Positions 32,613 through 41,834 of a stretch of 59,419 nucleotides of DNA are shown here, one piece after another (the stretch's first letter is position 1; each line of letters begins with the position of its first letter). Under the pieces are notes generated by a model. The model worked only from the letters and a program-made list of their open reading frames with translations, was not told the DNA's origin and searched no databases. Position numbers and translations under genes: made by a program. The DNA is from Bacteroidaceae bacterium (GTDB lineage: Bacteria > Bacteroidota > Bacteroidia > Bacteroidales > Bacteroidaceae), in the NCBI GenBank assembly GCA_017526905.1, contig JAFXQT010000018.1, positions 1 through 59,419 of the forward strand, written 5' to 3'.

Positions 32613-33467
32613 TTACTTCTTGCACTTCGGTGACTTCACACACATGTCGAGCAGGCTCATGGCTGCTTCTTCCATGTTGGAGTTCAGTGCTTCAACGCGA
32701 GACAGGATGTAGTTGTAGAACACCTGCAGAACGAGGGCAACGATAATACCGAAGATAGTTGTGATAAGGGCGACCTTCATACCACCGGCAACGACGGTCG
32801 GGCTGATATCACCAGCGCGCTCGATATCGTCGAATGCCTGCACCATACCGATCACAGTTCCGAGGAAGCCGAGAGACGGTGCCATGGCGATGAACAGGGT
32901 AATCCAGGAGCAGTTCTCCTCGAGGTATGCGCCCTGAACTTCAGCTTCGATGTTGATGCTGCGCTCGATGGTGGCGATGTCGTTCTGGTCGGTGCTGGCC
33001 AGGTTCTGGAGAGCCTTCTTGGAGATCTGTGCTACGGGGCCACGTGTGCCAGCGCAGTAGTCGATAGCCTCCTGAATCTTGTCGGCTTTAACTTTCTCGG
33101 CAATGGTAGCCATGAACTTACGTGTGTTCACCTGCGCCAGTGTCAGGTAGATGACGCGCTCAATGCAGAAAGCGAGACCCAGTACGAGGGCGATGGCTAC
33201 GAGGCTCATGAAGCCGGCATCACCTTCAATAAACTTGGTCTTCAGAGTCTTGTGCAGACCTTCTTCCTCTTCAACCGGAGCGGCGGGCTCCTCCACGACG
33301 GGAGCTTCAGCGGCGGAGTCAACGGCAGCTGAGTCAACAACAGCTTCTGCCGAATCAACCTGTTCAGCTACAGCTTCGTCAGCAACTTCTTCCTGAGCCA
33401 TCACGGCGGGTGTCATGCCAAAGGTGCAGGCAGCCACCATTGCAACAATTGCAAAATACTTTTTCAT
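32613..33467 (-). CDS. exbB: ExbB/TolQ/MotA-family proton channel protein
   Basis: 284 residues. A signal-like N-terminus (MKKYFAIVAMVAACTFGM) is followed by an unusual acidic, Ala/Val/Glu-rich stretch (about 25-70). Then come three membrane helices (about 88-108, 185-210, 228-252) with the family segment APSLGFLGTVIGMVQAFDDI. The pore subunit that drives TonB. First gene of the exbB - membrane protein - exbD - exbD operon. Confidence 0.94.
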   Translation of the reverse strand: MKKYFAIVAMVAACTFGMTPAVMAQEEVADEAVAEQVDSAEAVVDSAAVDSAAEAPVVEEPAAPVEEEEGLHKTLKTKFIEGDAGFMSLVAIALVLGLAFCIERVIYLTLAQVNTRKFMATIAEKVKADKIQEAIDYCAGTRGPVAQISKKALQNLASTDQNDIATIERSINIEAEVQGAYLEENCSWITLFIAMAPSLGFLGTVIGMVQAFDDIERAGDISPTVVAGGMKVALITTIFGIIVALVLQVFYNYILSRVEALNSNMEEAAMSLLDMCVKSPKCKK

Positions 33468-33530
33468 TGTAGTTTGTTTTTAGATGAATGAATTGTTTTA
33501 TGTTGTTTCTTTGTTTGCATAATTTCGCTA

Positions 33531-33538
33531 CAAAAATA
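33531..33538 (-). promoter_or_regulatory. -7 box of the exb operon
   Basis: Minus-strand TATTTTTG, 63 bp before the exbB ATG. No clear -33 partner. Confidence 0.5.
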
Positions 33539-33626
33539 TCCTTTTTTTAGTTAACCTTCATCATTTTCCTTGAAAAAAGTTGCATCGGAGGCCATTTTTG
33601 TGCGTTTTTTGGTGCTAAAGGGGCGC

Positions 33627-34532
33627 TTAATGAGCCCGTGGGAAGGTTCGGAGGGCATTTGCGGTTGTTATTTCGCAGACTTCCGCCACGCTTGCGTCAT
33701 AGATCTCGGCCAACTTCTTCGCGACCTCGCACACGAATGCACTTTCATTGCGTTTTCCCCTATGTGGGGTTGGAGCCAAATAGGGCGAATCGGTCTCGAT
33801 GACGATGCGCTCCAAGGGGACCACCTCTTTTAGGGTCCCGGGCAGGGAGGATTTCTTAAAGGTGACGATGCCGCCGATACCCAGCATGAAATCTTCGAAG
33901 CTCAACAGCTCCTCGGCTTGCTCGGTTGTGCCGCCGAAGCAGTGGAACACGCCCTTCAGGGTCGGGCAGGGGCTCAACTGATTCATATGGGGCGTGACAC
34001 ACTCTTGCTGGCCGTCGGCACTGTTGCCCGCGCAGGGTGTGGCGTGGGCGGGATGTGCCGTGGCCGTTGCTGCTTGCTGTGTGGCCGCGGCTGCCTGTTG
34101 CAGGCATTCGACCACTTCGCGGTGTGCTTCGCGTGTGTGAATCATCAGCGGCAGGCCGAATTTCACGGCCCAGCCTGTCTGCCGGGCGAACGCCACCTTT
34201 TGCTCGTCGTAGCGTGAGCGGTCCCAGTAGTAGTCCAGACCGACTTCGCCGATGGCGATGAATGGGTGCTGTTTGTTTTCCAGCATGGCCTCGAAGGTGT
34301 CCAGCGTCTGTTCCCAGCTGTCGTCCACATCCTCCGGGTGCAGCCCGATCATGGGATAGCAATAGCCGGGATAGTTCCGGCACATGTCCATCATGGGTGC
34401 AACGGAGGCTTCGTTGATGTTTGGCAGGAATATCTTGCTGACACCCGCCTGCTGTGCCCGGGCTACCACCTCATCGCGATCGGCATCGAATTCCGGGCCA
34501 TAGATGTGGCTGTGTGTGTCGATGCAGTTCAT
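33627..34532 (-). CDS. tatD: TatD-family metal-dependent hydrolase
   Basis: 301 residues. TatD enzymes are metal-dependent DNases or deacylases. Metal ligands are visible: DTHSHI (His 7 and 9), GEVGLDYYWD (Glu 96), IHTREA (His 132), GVFHCFGG (His 197) and ETDSPYLAP (Asp). Between His 132 and His 197 there is an insertion of about 35-40 residues rich in Ala, Thr, Gln and Cys (AAAATQQAATATAHPAHAT), absent from usual 255-265 residue members. The stop of the upstream polyprenyl synthase gene overlaps this start by 4 bp. Confidence 0.92.
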   Translation of the reverse strand: MNCIDTHSHIYGPEFDADRDEVVARAQQAGVSKIFLPNINEASVAPMMDMCRNYPGYCYPMIGLHPEDVDDSWEQTLDTFEAMLENKQHPFIAIGEVGLDYYWDRSRYDEQKVAFARQTGWAVKFGLPLMIHTREAHREVVECLQQAAAATQQAATATAHPAHATPCAGNSADGQQECVTPHMNQLSPCPTLKGVFHCFGGTTEQAEELLSFEDFMLGIGGIVTFKKSSLPGTLKEVVPLERIVIETDSPYLAPTPHRGKRNESAFVCEVAKKLAEIYDASVAEVCEITTANALRTFPRAH

Positions 34533-35503
34533 GATTGGCGGTTGAGCAGTGACAGTGCCAGTGCGTGCAACGGCTCTTTGCGCTCCTGTGGCAGTGCGAG
34601 CGACTCCAGGCTTTGCAGCGCCTCGTCAAAGTAATGGCTTATTTGTGCTTCGGCCATGCCTCTCACGCCGATTTCATTGTAGAGTGCCGTCACTGCGGCA
34701 ATCTTCTCTTCCGGCACCGGCTGTTTGTCCTCGATCCAACGCGTCAGCTCCTGGCGCTGTGCGGGTGTTGCATGGTTGAGAGCCTGTATGAGCATATATG
34801 TCTTTTTGTTGCAGAGGATGTCGCCTCCGATCTTTTTGCCGAAGGTGGCAAAGTCGCCATATACGTCGAGCAGGTCGTCTTGCAACTGGAAGGCCAGCCC
34901 CAGGCGTTCGCCGAAGCGATACAGCAGTAGGGCATCTTGGGTGGGCGCATCGGCCTGGATGGCTCCAATTTTCAGGGCGCAGGCCAGCAGCACGGAGGTC
35001 TTCAGCCTTATCATCTCGATGTATTCTTCGGCTGTCACGTCCGTCCGCTGCTCAAACTCCATGTCATATTGCTGTCCTTCGCCAATCTCCAGTGCCGTTT
35101 CGGTAAAGGTATCCATGACGGCTTTGAGGTATTGGGGCTTGGTTCGTGCCATGAGCTGATAGGCCATGACGAGCATGGTGTCGCCGCTGAGGATGGCTGT
35201 GTTGTCGTCCCATTTCCGGTGTACGCATGGTTTCCCTCGGCGCACGTCGGCGCGGTCCATCAGGTCGTCGTGCAGCAGTGTGTAGTTATGGTAGGTTTCT
35301 ATGCCGATAGCAGTGGGCATGATGGCTTCGGCATCGTCCTTGTACAGCTCGTAGGCCATCAGCATCAGCACGGGCCGGATGCGTTTGCCTCCCAGCGACA
35401 GCACGTATTTCACGGGTTCGTACAGGCCTTGTGGCTGGCGCTCGAAAGGCATTTGCTGCAGGGCCGTGTTTACCAGCGCGAGCATTTCTTTGGGGCTTCT
35501 CAT
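34529..35503 (-). CDS. Polyprenyl (isoprenyl) diphosphate synthase
   Basis: 324 residues. Condenses isopentenyl diphosphate into a longer prenyl chain for quinones or carriers. First Asp-rich motif DDLMDRADVRRG (about 78-89), second DDLLDVYGDF (about 208-217), and GGKRIRPVL near the N-terminus. The second motif and spacing fit the class of farnesyl/geranylgeranyl to octaprenyl synthases; chain length cannot be read. Coupled to tatD. Confidence 0.92.
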   Translation of the reverse strand: MRSPKEMLALVNTALQQMPFERQPQGLYEPVKYVLSLGGKRIRPVLMLMAYELYKDDAEAIMPTAIGIETYHNYTLLHDDLMDRADVRRGKPCVHRKWDDNTAILSGDTMLVMAYQLMARTKPQYLKAVMDTFTETALEIGEGQQYDMEFEQRTDVTAEEYIEMIRLKTSVLLACALKIGAIQADAPTQDALLLYRFGERLGLAFQLQDDLLDVYGDFATFGKKIGGDILCNKKTYMLIQALNHATPAQRQELTRWIEDKQPVPEEKIAAVTALYNEIGVRGMAEAQISHYFDEALQSLESLALPQERKEPLHALALSLLNRQS

Positions 35504-35573
35504 ATCTCGGTTTGTATGTGGCGCGCCCCGTTCCGGTGTTGTGGGGCGGAGCGCACTTCCTCCTTTTTATGAA

Positions 35574-35601
35574 AAGAGGCTGCACGTGGGGGCAGCCTCT
35601 T
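35574..35601 (-). terminator. Terminator after the tonB gene
   Basis: AAGAGGCTGC (35574-35583) pairs with GCAGCCTCTT (35592-35601). On the minus strand it is followed by TTTTC, 53 bp after the tonB stop. Confidence 0.75.
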
Positions 35602-35654
35602 CCTATATTATATATAATAAGGTGTATTGTCGCTTTGGGCGCAGTCCAGCGTGC

Positions 35655-36371
35655 TTATTGCAGGCGGAACATCACCGGCAGGTTGAAGCGTGAGCGCACG
35701 GGCTTGTTACCCTGTCGTGCGGGCTTCCAGCGAGGCATATCCTTCACCACGCGTTCGGCTTCCTTGGAGAGCGATGGGTCTGGCGAGCGCATAATCTTGA
35801 CATCGACGATGGAACCGTCCTTGTTCACCACGAAGGATACGAACACGCGGCCCTGGATACCCTGCTCCTGTGCGATGCTGGGGTACTTGATGTGATCGCT
35901 CAGCCATTTGTAGCAAGCCTCGTCGCCGCCGGGGAATTCAGCATTCTGTTCCACCACTTCGAAGATGCGGTCATCGTCCGAGTCCTCACGCACGGGACCT
36001 ACAGGAGCGGCAGCCACCACGGCGGTGGGTGCGCCATCGCCCGTTACGGTGCTGATAGCCTGGTTCACTTCCTCGCTGGTTTGCACCTCTTCCTCGTTCA
36101 GGTCGGTTTCGTTGTCCACGATGTTGAGGATTTCGGCCACCTTAGGTGCGGCAGCGGGGGGCGGTGCCATCTGCTCCTTCTGGGTGGTGATGGGAATCAT
36201 GTCCTCCTCGAAGTTGCTTTCGTAGATGGGCTCAAATTCTTCAATCTTGATGTCGCGTGTGGTGTACTCGAAGGCCACGAACATGAGTGCCAGTACAAGC
36301 ACATAGCCCAAAAGGAGGCTTGTGCCCCGTTGACCGCGCAACTCGTCAGTCATTGATTTGATTTCTTCCAT
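35655..36371 (-). CDS. tonB: TonB-family energy transducer
   Basis: 238 residues from ATG 36371. One membrane helix near the N-terminus (LLLGYVLVLALMFVAFEY, about 20-37), a periplasmic linker rich in Glu, Val and Pro (MAPPPAAAPKV), and the C-terminal TonB fold (about 150-238; YPSIAQEQGIQGRVFVSFVV, then PRWKPARQGNKPVRSRFNLP). It passes energy from ExbB/ExbD to outer-membrane receptors. It lies 2.9 kb from the exb genes but on the same strand. An alternative start at 36416 is rejected because it reads into the promoter region. Confidence 0.92.
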   Translation of the reverse strand: MEEIKSMTDELRGQRGTSLLLGYVLVLALMFVAFEYTTRDIKIEEFEPIYESNFEEDMIPITTQKEQMAPPPAAAPKVAEILNIVDNETDLNEEEVQTSEEVNQAISTVTGDGAPTAVVAAAPVGPVREDSDDDRIFEVVEQNAEFPGGDEACYKWLSDHIKYPSIAQEQGIQGRVFVSFVVNKDGSIVDVKIMRSPDPSLSKEAERVVKDMPRWKPARQGNKPVRSRFNLPVMFRLQ

Positions 36372-36433
36372 TGTGGTATGATGTTTTGTTATTATATCTG
36401 TAAGGACGACGCACAAGTGGTGCGTTAACGGGA

Positions 36434-36441
36434 CAAAAGTA
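36434..36441 (-). promoter_or_regulatory. -7 box of tonB
   Basis: Minus-strand TACTTTTG, 62 bp before the ATG at 36371. No clear -33 partner. Confidence 0.5.
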
Positions 36442-36568
36442 GCAATTCTTTTCGATACATGAATTCCTTTGGGGCATTTTTTTTCGAAGAAAGGCTTTTT
36501 TTTGAAAAAAACGGGGGCTTTGCACCCTAAAACGCCCCCTTCTTTCGTTCTATTAAGGAAAAAGTACG

Positions 36569-36576
36569 TACATTTG
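36569..36576 (+). promoter_or_regulatory. -7 box of porQ
   Basis: TACATTTG matches TAnnTTTG and ends 16 bp before the porQ ATG. No clear -33 element. Confidence 0.5.
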
Positions 36577-36592
36577 CCCGCAATTTAGCGCG

Positions 36593-37579
36593 ATGATAAA
36601 AAGAATTCAGCAAATATGGTGCCTGTTACTCCTTCTTCAGTGCCTCCCGGCGTGGGGGCAGGAGGAGAGTTCGTCGGTGTTCAATTTCCTCACGTTGCCC
36701 ACCTCGTCGCATAGCATGGCGTTGGGTGGCATGAATGTGTCGGCCCCCGACGATGATGCCTCGTTGCTATTCCAGAACCCGGCCCTGATGGCCAACGCCT
36801 CAGACTGGGCCATGAATCTCAGTTTCCTCACCTACATGCGCGGCTGCAAGGCGGGCAATGCCTCGTTGGTCCGTGCCCATGGCGAGCGTGGCTCGTGGGG
36901 TGCCGGCGCGAAGTTTGTGGGCTATGGCTCGATGAAAGAGACCACCATCGAGGGGCAGGAGATAGGCGATTTCGGTGCGCTCGACCTCCTGCTGACGGGT
37001 GGCTACTCCTACCTGCTGAGCGAGCACTGGGCCGGTGGCGTCACGGGCAAGTTCATCTATTCCAAGTATGCCGAGTTCACCAGCATTGGTTTGGCCGCCG
37101 ACATCGGGCTGAACTATTTCGACGAAGACAAGGACTTCTCCCTTTCGCTGGTGGCGGCCAATCTGGGTGGCCAGGTCAAGGCTTTTGCCGACCACCACGA
37201 GCGCATCCCCTTCGACTTGCGTCTGGGCTTCACCAAGCGTCTGGCCGAAGCGCCGATACGTTTCTCCGTTACAATGGTCGATCTGACCCGTTGGAGCTCC
37301 ACCTACTTCTACAACCCCGAGCGCGTGGAGCGTTTTGGCAAGATTCTGATGAACCATTTCGTGGTGGGCGTTGATGTGCTTCCCTCCGACCTCTTCTATG
37401 TGTCGGCCGGCTTCAACTTCCGCCGCGCCAGCGAGATGAAGGCCGCCGGCAGCAGCCATGGAGCCGGCCTGAGTTTCGGCGCCGGCGTCAACGTGAAACG
37501 CTTCAAACTGGGCTTGGCCTATGCCAAGTACCATGTGTCGGCCCCCAGCTTCATGCTTACGGCCCAATACAGCCTGTAA
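36593..37579 (+). CDS. porQ: Type IX secretion system protein PorQ
   Basis: 328 residues with a signal peptide (LLLLQCLPAWGQE). The rest is an outer-membrane beta-barrel with alternating strands. The start of the mature part SVFNFLTLPTSSHSMALGG and NPALMAN are typical of PorQ/PorV-like proteins. PorQ acts in the type IX pathway, which exports proteins with C-terminal sorting domains. It heads porQ-cmk-ispH, a conserved order in Bacteroidales. This implies the organism has the secretion system; other components are not in the window. Confidence 0.9.
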   Translation: MIKRIQQIWCLLLLLQCLPAWGQEESSSVFNFLTLPTSSHSMALGGMNVSAPDDDASLLFQNPALMANASDWAMNLSFLTYMRGCKAGNASLVRAHGERGSWGAGAKFVGYGSMKETTIEGQEIGDFGALDLLLTGGYSYLLSEHWAGGVTGKFIYSKYAEFTSIGLAADIGLNYFDEDKDFSLSLVAANLGGQVKAFADHHERIPFDLRLGFTKRLAEAPIRFSVTMVDLTRWSSTYFYNPERVERFGKILMNHFVVGVDVLPSDLFYVSAGFNFRRASEMKAAGSSHGAGLSFGAGVNVKRFKLGLAYAKYHVSAPSFMLTAQYSL

Positions 37580-37621
37580 TGTCTGCGCACTTTACATGAA
37601 CCGAACTACAATATATATGTT

Positions 37622-38314
37622 ATGAAGAAGATTACCATAGCCATAGACGGACACAGCTCCTGTGGCAAGAGCACGATGGCCAAGGATCTGGCCCGCGAGA
37701 TAGGCTACATCTATATAGACAGTGGTGCCATGTACCGTTGCTGCACCCTTTTTTGCCTGCAGCACGGCCTCATCCGTATGGACGGCTCGGTCGATGAGGA
37801 GGCATTGGAACCGCTCATGCCCCAGATCCGCATCGAGTTCCGCCTGAATCCGGCCACCGGGCGTCCAGACACCTATCTGAACGGCGAGAACGTGGAGCGC
37901 GACATCCGCACCATGGAAGTGTCTTCGCACGTCAGTCCCGTGGCGGCCATCCCCTTCGTGCGCACGGCCATGGTGGCGCTGCAGCAGGCCATGGGGCGCG
38001 ATGGCGGCATCGTGATGGACGGGCGCGACATCGGCACAGCCGTGTTCCCCAATGCCGAACTGAAGATATTCGTCACCGCATCGGCTCAGGTCAGGGCCCA
38101 GCGCCGCTATGACGAGTTGAAAGCCAAGGGCGAACACGTGGATTTCGACGAAATCCTGTACAACCTGCAGGAGCGCGACCGCATCGACTCCACCCGCGCC
38201 ATGAACCCCTTGCGCAAGGCCGACGATGCACTCGTGCTGGACAACAGCAACCTTACTATCGAGCAGCAGAAGGCGTGGTTGCTGGAGCAGTTCAGATTGA
38301 AAACTGCCGACTGA
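37622..38314 (+). CDS. cmk: Cytidylate kinase
   Basis: 230 residues. Phosphorylates CMP and dCMP. P-loop [16 protein letters not shown] (about 8-23), [24 protein letters not shown] (about 124-138) and a lid with Arg residues ([10 protein letters not shown]). Usual length. Starts 42 bp after porQ, likely co-transcribed. Confidence 0.95.
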   Translation: MKKITIAIDGHSSCGKSTMAKDLAREIGYIYIDSGAMYRCCTLFCLQHGLIRMDGSVDEEALEPLMPQIRIEFRLNPATGRPDTYLNGENVERDIRTMEVSSHVSPVAAIPFVRTAMVALQQAMGRDGGIVMDGRDIGTAVFPNAELKIFVTASAQVRAQRRYDELKAKGEHVDFDEILYNLQERDRIDSTRAMNPLRKADDALVLDNSNLTIEQQKAWLLEQFRLKTAD

Positions 38315-38408
38315 CGACTGATTCTTGCCGATGAACCAGTGCGGTGCCCCATGCCCGGTGTTTGTTGGAAGAAGCACCGCAGCGGCCACCGACGGATAAA
38401 CTACACAG

Positions 38409-39299
38409 ATGCATACCATGCAGACAACCATTGAGATAGACCAGCGCTCGGGCTTCTGTTTTGGCGTGACACGCGCCATCAGTAAGGCCGAGGAGGAACT
38501 GGCGTGCGGCCACACGCTGTACTGCCTGGGCGACATCGTGCACAACGGCCGCGAGGTGGAGCGCCTGGCAGCACGCGGCCTCATCACCGTCGATCACGAG
38601 CAGTTTGCCCGCCTGCACGATGTCAGTGCCCTGCTCCGGGCCCACGGCGAACCGCCCGCCACTTACCAGCTGGCCCAGGCCAATCACATCAAGATTATCG
38701 ATGCCACCTGCCCCGTGGTGCTGCATTTGCAAGAGCGTATCAAACACGAGTACGATGCCGACCCAGAGCATCGTGGCCAGATTGTCATCTATGGCAAGAA
38801 CGGGCATGCCGAGGTGCTGGGCCTGGTGGGACAGACGGAGGGCACGGCCATTGTTGTTGAGACGCTGGCCGATGTAGCGGCGCTGGACTTCGGCCGTGAC
38901 ATCACCCTGTATTCGCAGACCACCAAGTCGCTCGAGGGCTTCCGCGAGATTGTGGACTACATCCAGACCCACATTGCCCCCACGGCCACCTTCCGTTTCT
39001 ACGATACCATTTGTAGGCAGGTGGCCAACCGCATGCCGCACATCCGCCAGTTTGCTGCGCAGCACGACGTCGTGTTGTTTGTGTGCGGGCAGAAGAGCAG
39101 CAACGGCCGTGCGCTGTTTCACGAGTGTCAGCGCGTGAACCCGCAGTCGTTCATGGTCGATAGTCCGGCAGATATCGACGCCCTTTCCCTCCAACTCCAC
39201 AAGGCCCAGTCCATCGGCATCTGTGGGGCCACCTCTACGCCCGCGTGGCTCATGCAGCAGTGTAAGACCCGTGCCGAGCAGTTGCTGAACGTGTCGTAG
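38409..39299 (+). CDS. ispH: 4-hydroxy-3-methylbut-2-enyl diphosphate reductase
   Basis: 296 residues. Last enzyme of the MEP isoprenoid pathway, an iron-sulfur protein. Three cluster cysteines are visible in SGFCFGVTRAI, DATCPVV and DTICRQVANR. The substrate-binding segments CGQKSSNGR and GATSTPAW are also present. The start could be ATG 38409 or 38418 (MQTTIEID). No fused S1 domain. It would supply prenyl precursors to the polyprenyl synthase at 34529-35503. Confidence 0.95.
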   Translation: MHTMQTTIEIDQRSGFCFGVTRAISKAEEELACGHTLYCLGDIVHNGREVERLAARGLITVDHEQFARLHDVSALLRAHGEPPATYQLAQANHIKIIDATCPVVLHLQERIKHEYDADPEHRGQIVIYGKNGHAEVLGLVGQTEGTAIVVETLADVAALDFGRDITLYSQTTKSLEGFREIVDYIQTHIAPTATFRFYDTICRQVANRMPHIRQFAAQHDVVLFVCGQKSSNGRALFHECQRVNPQSFMVDSPADIDALSLQLHKAQSIGICGATSTPAWLMQQCKTRAEQLLNVS

Positions 39300-39370
39300 C
39301 AGAGGCGGAACAACCGATGCATTCTTTCTGCTTGCCATGCCCGAATAGCCGTCGCAAGCCCCTGTACTGG

Positions 39371-39436
39371 CGCAAGGCGGACTTCCGCCCACCGCAAGGC
39401 GGGGCCCCACCCACCGCAAGGCGGAACGTGTGCGAC
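39371..39436 (+). repeat. Three-unit 22-bp tandem array
   Basis: CGCAAGGCGG starts at 39371, 39393 and 39415, an exact 22-bp period. A degenerate 18-bp unit precedes it at 39353. Between the repeats the sequence is C-rich. It lies in the 266-bp gap between ispH and the GH20 gene, which otherwise holds nothing I can identify. The period equals that of the array at 18531-18618. Confidence 0.75.
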
Positions 39437-39565
39437 AGGCAGGTCACATCTACCCAAGAAAAATTTTCCTTCGAAACTTTTTTACTGTGTGCTGCCAGGG
39501 ACGGTCCATGCTGCCTGTTCGGCTTGCAGGTGTGTGTCAAGGTGCGTAATCTGTGTGTGGATGGC

Positions 39566-41713
39566 CTATTCGACCACTACCTCGTCGGTAAAAATCCACG
39601 AGTCGGCATCGTGTGCCGAGCCTTGAATGCGTATGTAGCGGGCTGTGGCCACTCCTTGCCAGGCCCAGGTGTGGAAGGCGAGTCCCGGTGTGGTGTCCTT
39701 TGCGCTGACCTGTTGCCACAGCTGCCGGAAGTGCTGCCCGTCGGTTGAGACGGAAATGGTAAGCGTGGCCGGCAGGTATATGTAGGGCGAGGCGTTCTGC
39801 ACGAAGTCCATGCCGATGCGGCTGATGGGCGCCACTCGCCCTAAGTCTATGCAGAAGTCGATGCAGTCCGGGCCGATGAAGCCCTGCCAGCGCTGGTCGC
39901 CGTGGCTCCAGTCACCCCGCAGGCCGTCGGTCAGCGTGCTGTTGCCCGCGGCAGGGTAGTAGGGGCTGAATGGCCGGTTGTAGGTCACGGCAGCCCCGTA
40001 GGCCAGGTGCTTGGTGGGGCGCCTGCTTTCCGGCCGATGGCCAATCTCCTGGCTCAGGTCGAAGGCGTTGATGCCATGTGCGCGCAGGCGTGCGATGTGC
40101 GTGCTTGCTGCCTGCCGGAACTGCTTGTAGGACGGCTTGTGCTGTCCGTTCCACCCAATCTCGGCCGTGGCCATCAGGCGTGGGTATAGGTGGCATTCCA
40201 GTTCGCTGGTTGTTTCGACGAACTCCGTCCAAACGCAGCCTTGCACCCCTTTTATCCGTGCCGCCTCGTCGGCTGTCAGCCCTTCGTCCGGTTCCAGCGC
40301 ATAGGCCTTTTCCAGGGGCAGGTAGCCGAGGTCGGCGTGCTGTCCGATGGGCGCATCCTGCCAGTTGTTGTAGTAACAGTGTGCGCAGGGCGCCATCACC
40401 ACGTCCATGCCTTCGGCAATGGCCTTGCGTGCATGTGCCGCATCGCGCCACACCATCACGGTGGTATTGGGCAGTTGGCAGTCGGTAATCTCGTCCCACC
40501 CCAGCAGCTTGCGCCCGTGCGTATATAAATAATGTGCCATGTGGCGTATCAAGTGCGTCTGTAGTGCCTTGGGCTGTGTGGCTCCCAGCGCCTTCAGCTT
40601 CCGCTGGCATCGCGGGCAGGTGCGCCATGCCGCCATGCCTGCCTCGTCGCCGCCTATGTGTATGTACTCCGATGGGAACAGGTCCATCACCTCGTCCATT
40701 ACACGTTCCAAGAACCTGTAGGTGGCGGGGTTGCCCAGACATAGGTCACCGCTGCCCGCCACATGGACGGTGGTGTCGTTTTCCGTCACGCAGCCCAGCT
40801 CGGGGTAGGCCGCCAGCACCTCTTCCGAGTGTCCGGGCATCTCAATCTCGGGCACCACCTGCATGCCACGTGCGGCGGCATAGTCGATCAGCTCGCGCAT
40901 CTGTGCTTTGGTGTAGAAGCCGCCGTAGCCGTTGGTGGCCGAGGCGGGCAGATAGCGGCGGTCGCCGCCTATCCACCACTGTTGCCAGTCGGACTGCGTG
41001 CGCCGGGCTGTACGTTCCGTCAGCAAAGGCCAGCCTTCCAGCTGCAGGCGCCAGCCGCCGGCATCGGTAAGGTGCAGGTGCAGGCGGTTCAGCTTGAACG
41101 AAGCGGCAATGTCCACCTGCCGTTTCAGGTCGGCCAACGGGAACAGGTGGCGCGACAGGTCGATCATCACCCCGCGCCATTCGTAGGCCGGCGCGTCGGC
41201 TATATCCACTGCCGGAATGGAACTGCCGTCGGCCAACTGTGACAACGTCTGCAAGGCGCGCAGCAGACCGGTTGGGGTGTTCACGCCAATGTGTATCGTG
41301 TCCTGGCCTACATGCAGCCGGTAAGCCTCATCGTGCGCAAAAAAGCCCATTTTATCGTGATTGCCATCTTGCTCGTTTCGGGCCCCTTTGAGCCTTTTGG
41401 GCTCGGAAAAGTTGTCCTTTTGTTGTACAAAAGTTGTCTTTTTGTTGTCATCGGAGCTCCAAAAACGTCCCATTTCATCGATAATAATCCGCCGAAAGTG
41501 AATTTTTGGTGAATTAGAGTTTAAACGAAACGGCCCGGCGGGCACGTCCATGCTGAACGCCGTGTGGTTTTCCACGCTGTAGGGTTGGTCGGTTCGGAAT
41601 ACACCTGTGCCAAACGCCACCTTGTGTGGGCGAGGCAGCAGGTGTGGCGGGTTGTCGGCAGCCTGGGCCATGGTGGCGCAAAGGGCTGTAAAAATAAAGT
41701 GTCGCAGTTTCAT
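39566..41713 (-). CDS. Secreted GH20 beta-N-acetylhexosaminidase
   Basis: 715 residues from ATG 41713, with a signal peptide (LRHFIFTALCATMAQA). The GH20 catalytic barrel covers about residues 175-500. It has YEWRGVMIDLSRHLFPL, LNRLHLHLTD and the catalytic pair in HIGGDEA (Asp 356, Glu 357). The last ~150 residues look like an F5/8-type or related carbohydrate-binding sandwich (PATLTISVSTDGQHF, then ARYIRIQG). It removes N-acetylglucosamine or -galactosamine from glycans. Residues about 61-127 are an unusual, AT-rich and lysine-rich insertion in the N-terminal domain. The track upstream to 41776 precedes any usual signal peptide and is rejected. Confidence 0.93.
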   Translation of the reverse strand: MKLRHFIFTALCATMAQAADNPPHLLPRPHKVAFGTGVFRTDQPYSVENHTAFSMDVPAGPFRLNSNSPKIHFRRIIIDEMGRFWSSDDNKKTTFVQQKDNFSEPKRLKGARNEQDGNHDKMGFFAHDEAYRLHVGQDTIHIGVNTPTGLLRALQTLSQLADGSSIPAVDIADAPAYEWRGVMIDLSRHLFPLADLKRQVDIAASFKLNRLHLHLTDAGGWRLQLEGWPLLTERTARRTQSDWQQWWIGGDRRYLPASATNGYGGFYTKAQMRELIDYAAARGMQVVPEIEMPGHSEEVLAAYPELGCVTENDTTVHVAGSGDLCLGNPATYRFLERVMDEVMDLFPSEYIHIGGDEAGMAAWRTCPRCQRKLKALGATQPKALQTHLIRHMAHYLYTHGRKLLGWDEITDCQLPNTTVMVWRDAAHARKAIAEGMDVVMAPCAHCYYNNWQDAPIGQHADLGYLPLEKAYALEPDEGLTADEAARIKGVQGCVWTEFVETTSELECHLYPRLMATAEIGWNGQHKPSYKQFRQAASTHIARLRAHGINAFDLSQEIGHRPESRRPTKHLAYGAAVTYNRPFSPYYPAAGNSTLTDGLRGDWSHGDQRWQGFIGPDCIDFCIDLGRVAPISRIGMDFVQNASPYIYLPATLTISVSTDGQHFRQLWQQVSAKDTTPGLAFHTWAWQGVATARYIRIQGSAHDADSWIFTDEVVVE

Positions 41714-41806
41714 GTGAGGCAGGATTTCGGGCGTAAAGATAACACTTATTTCCCATTCGGCCGTATTTTTCTGCACCTTTCCTTTCAGTGTGAAGGATAA
41801 AATCCT

Positions 41807-41814
41807 TATCTTTG
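41807..41814 (+). promoter_or_regulatory. -7 box of aroB
   Basis: TATCTTTG matches TAnnTTTG. The transcript start about 5-8 bp later would place a mini hairpin element (41835-41907) inside the aroB leader. Confidence 0.6.
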
Positions 41815-41834
41815 CGCCGCAAACGACCCGTTTA

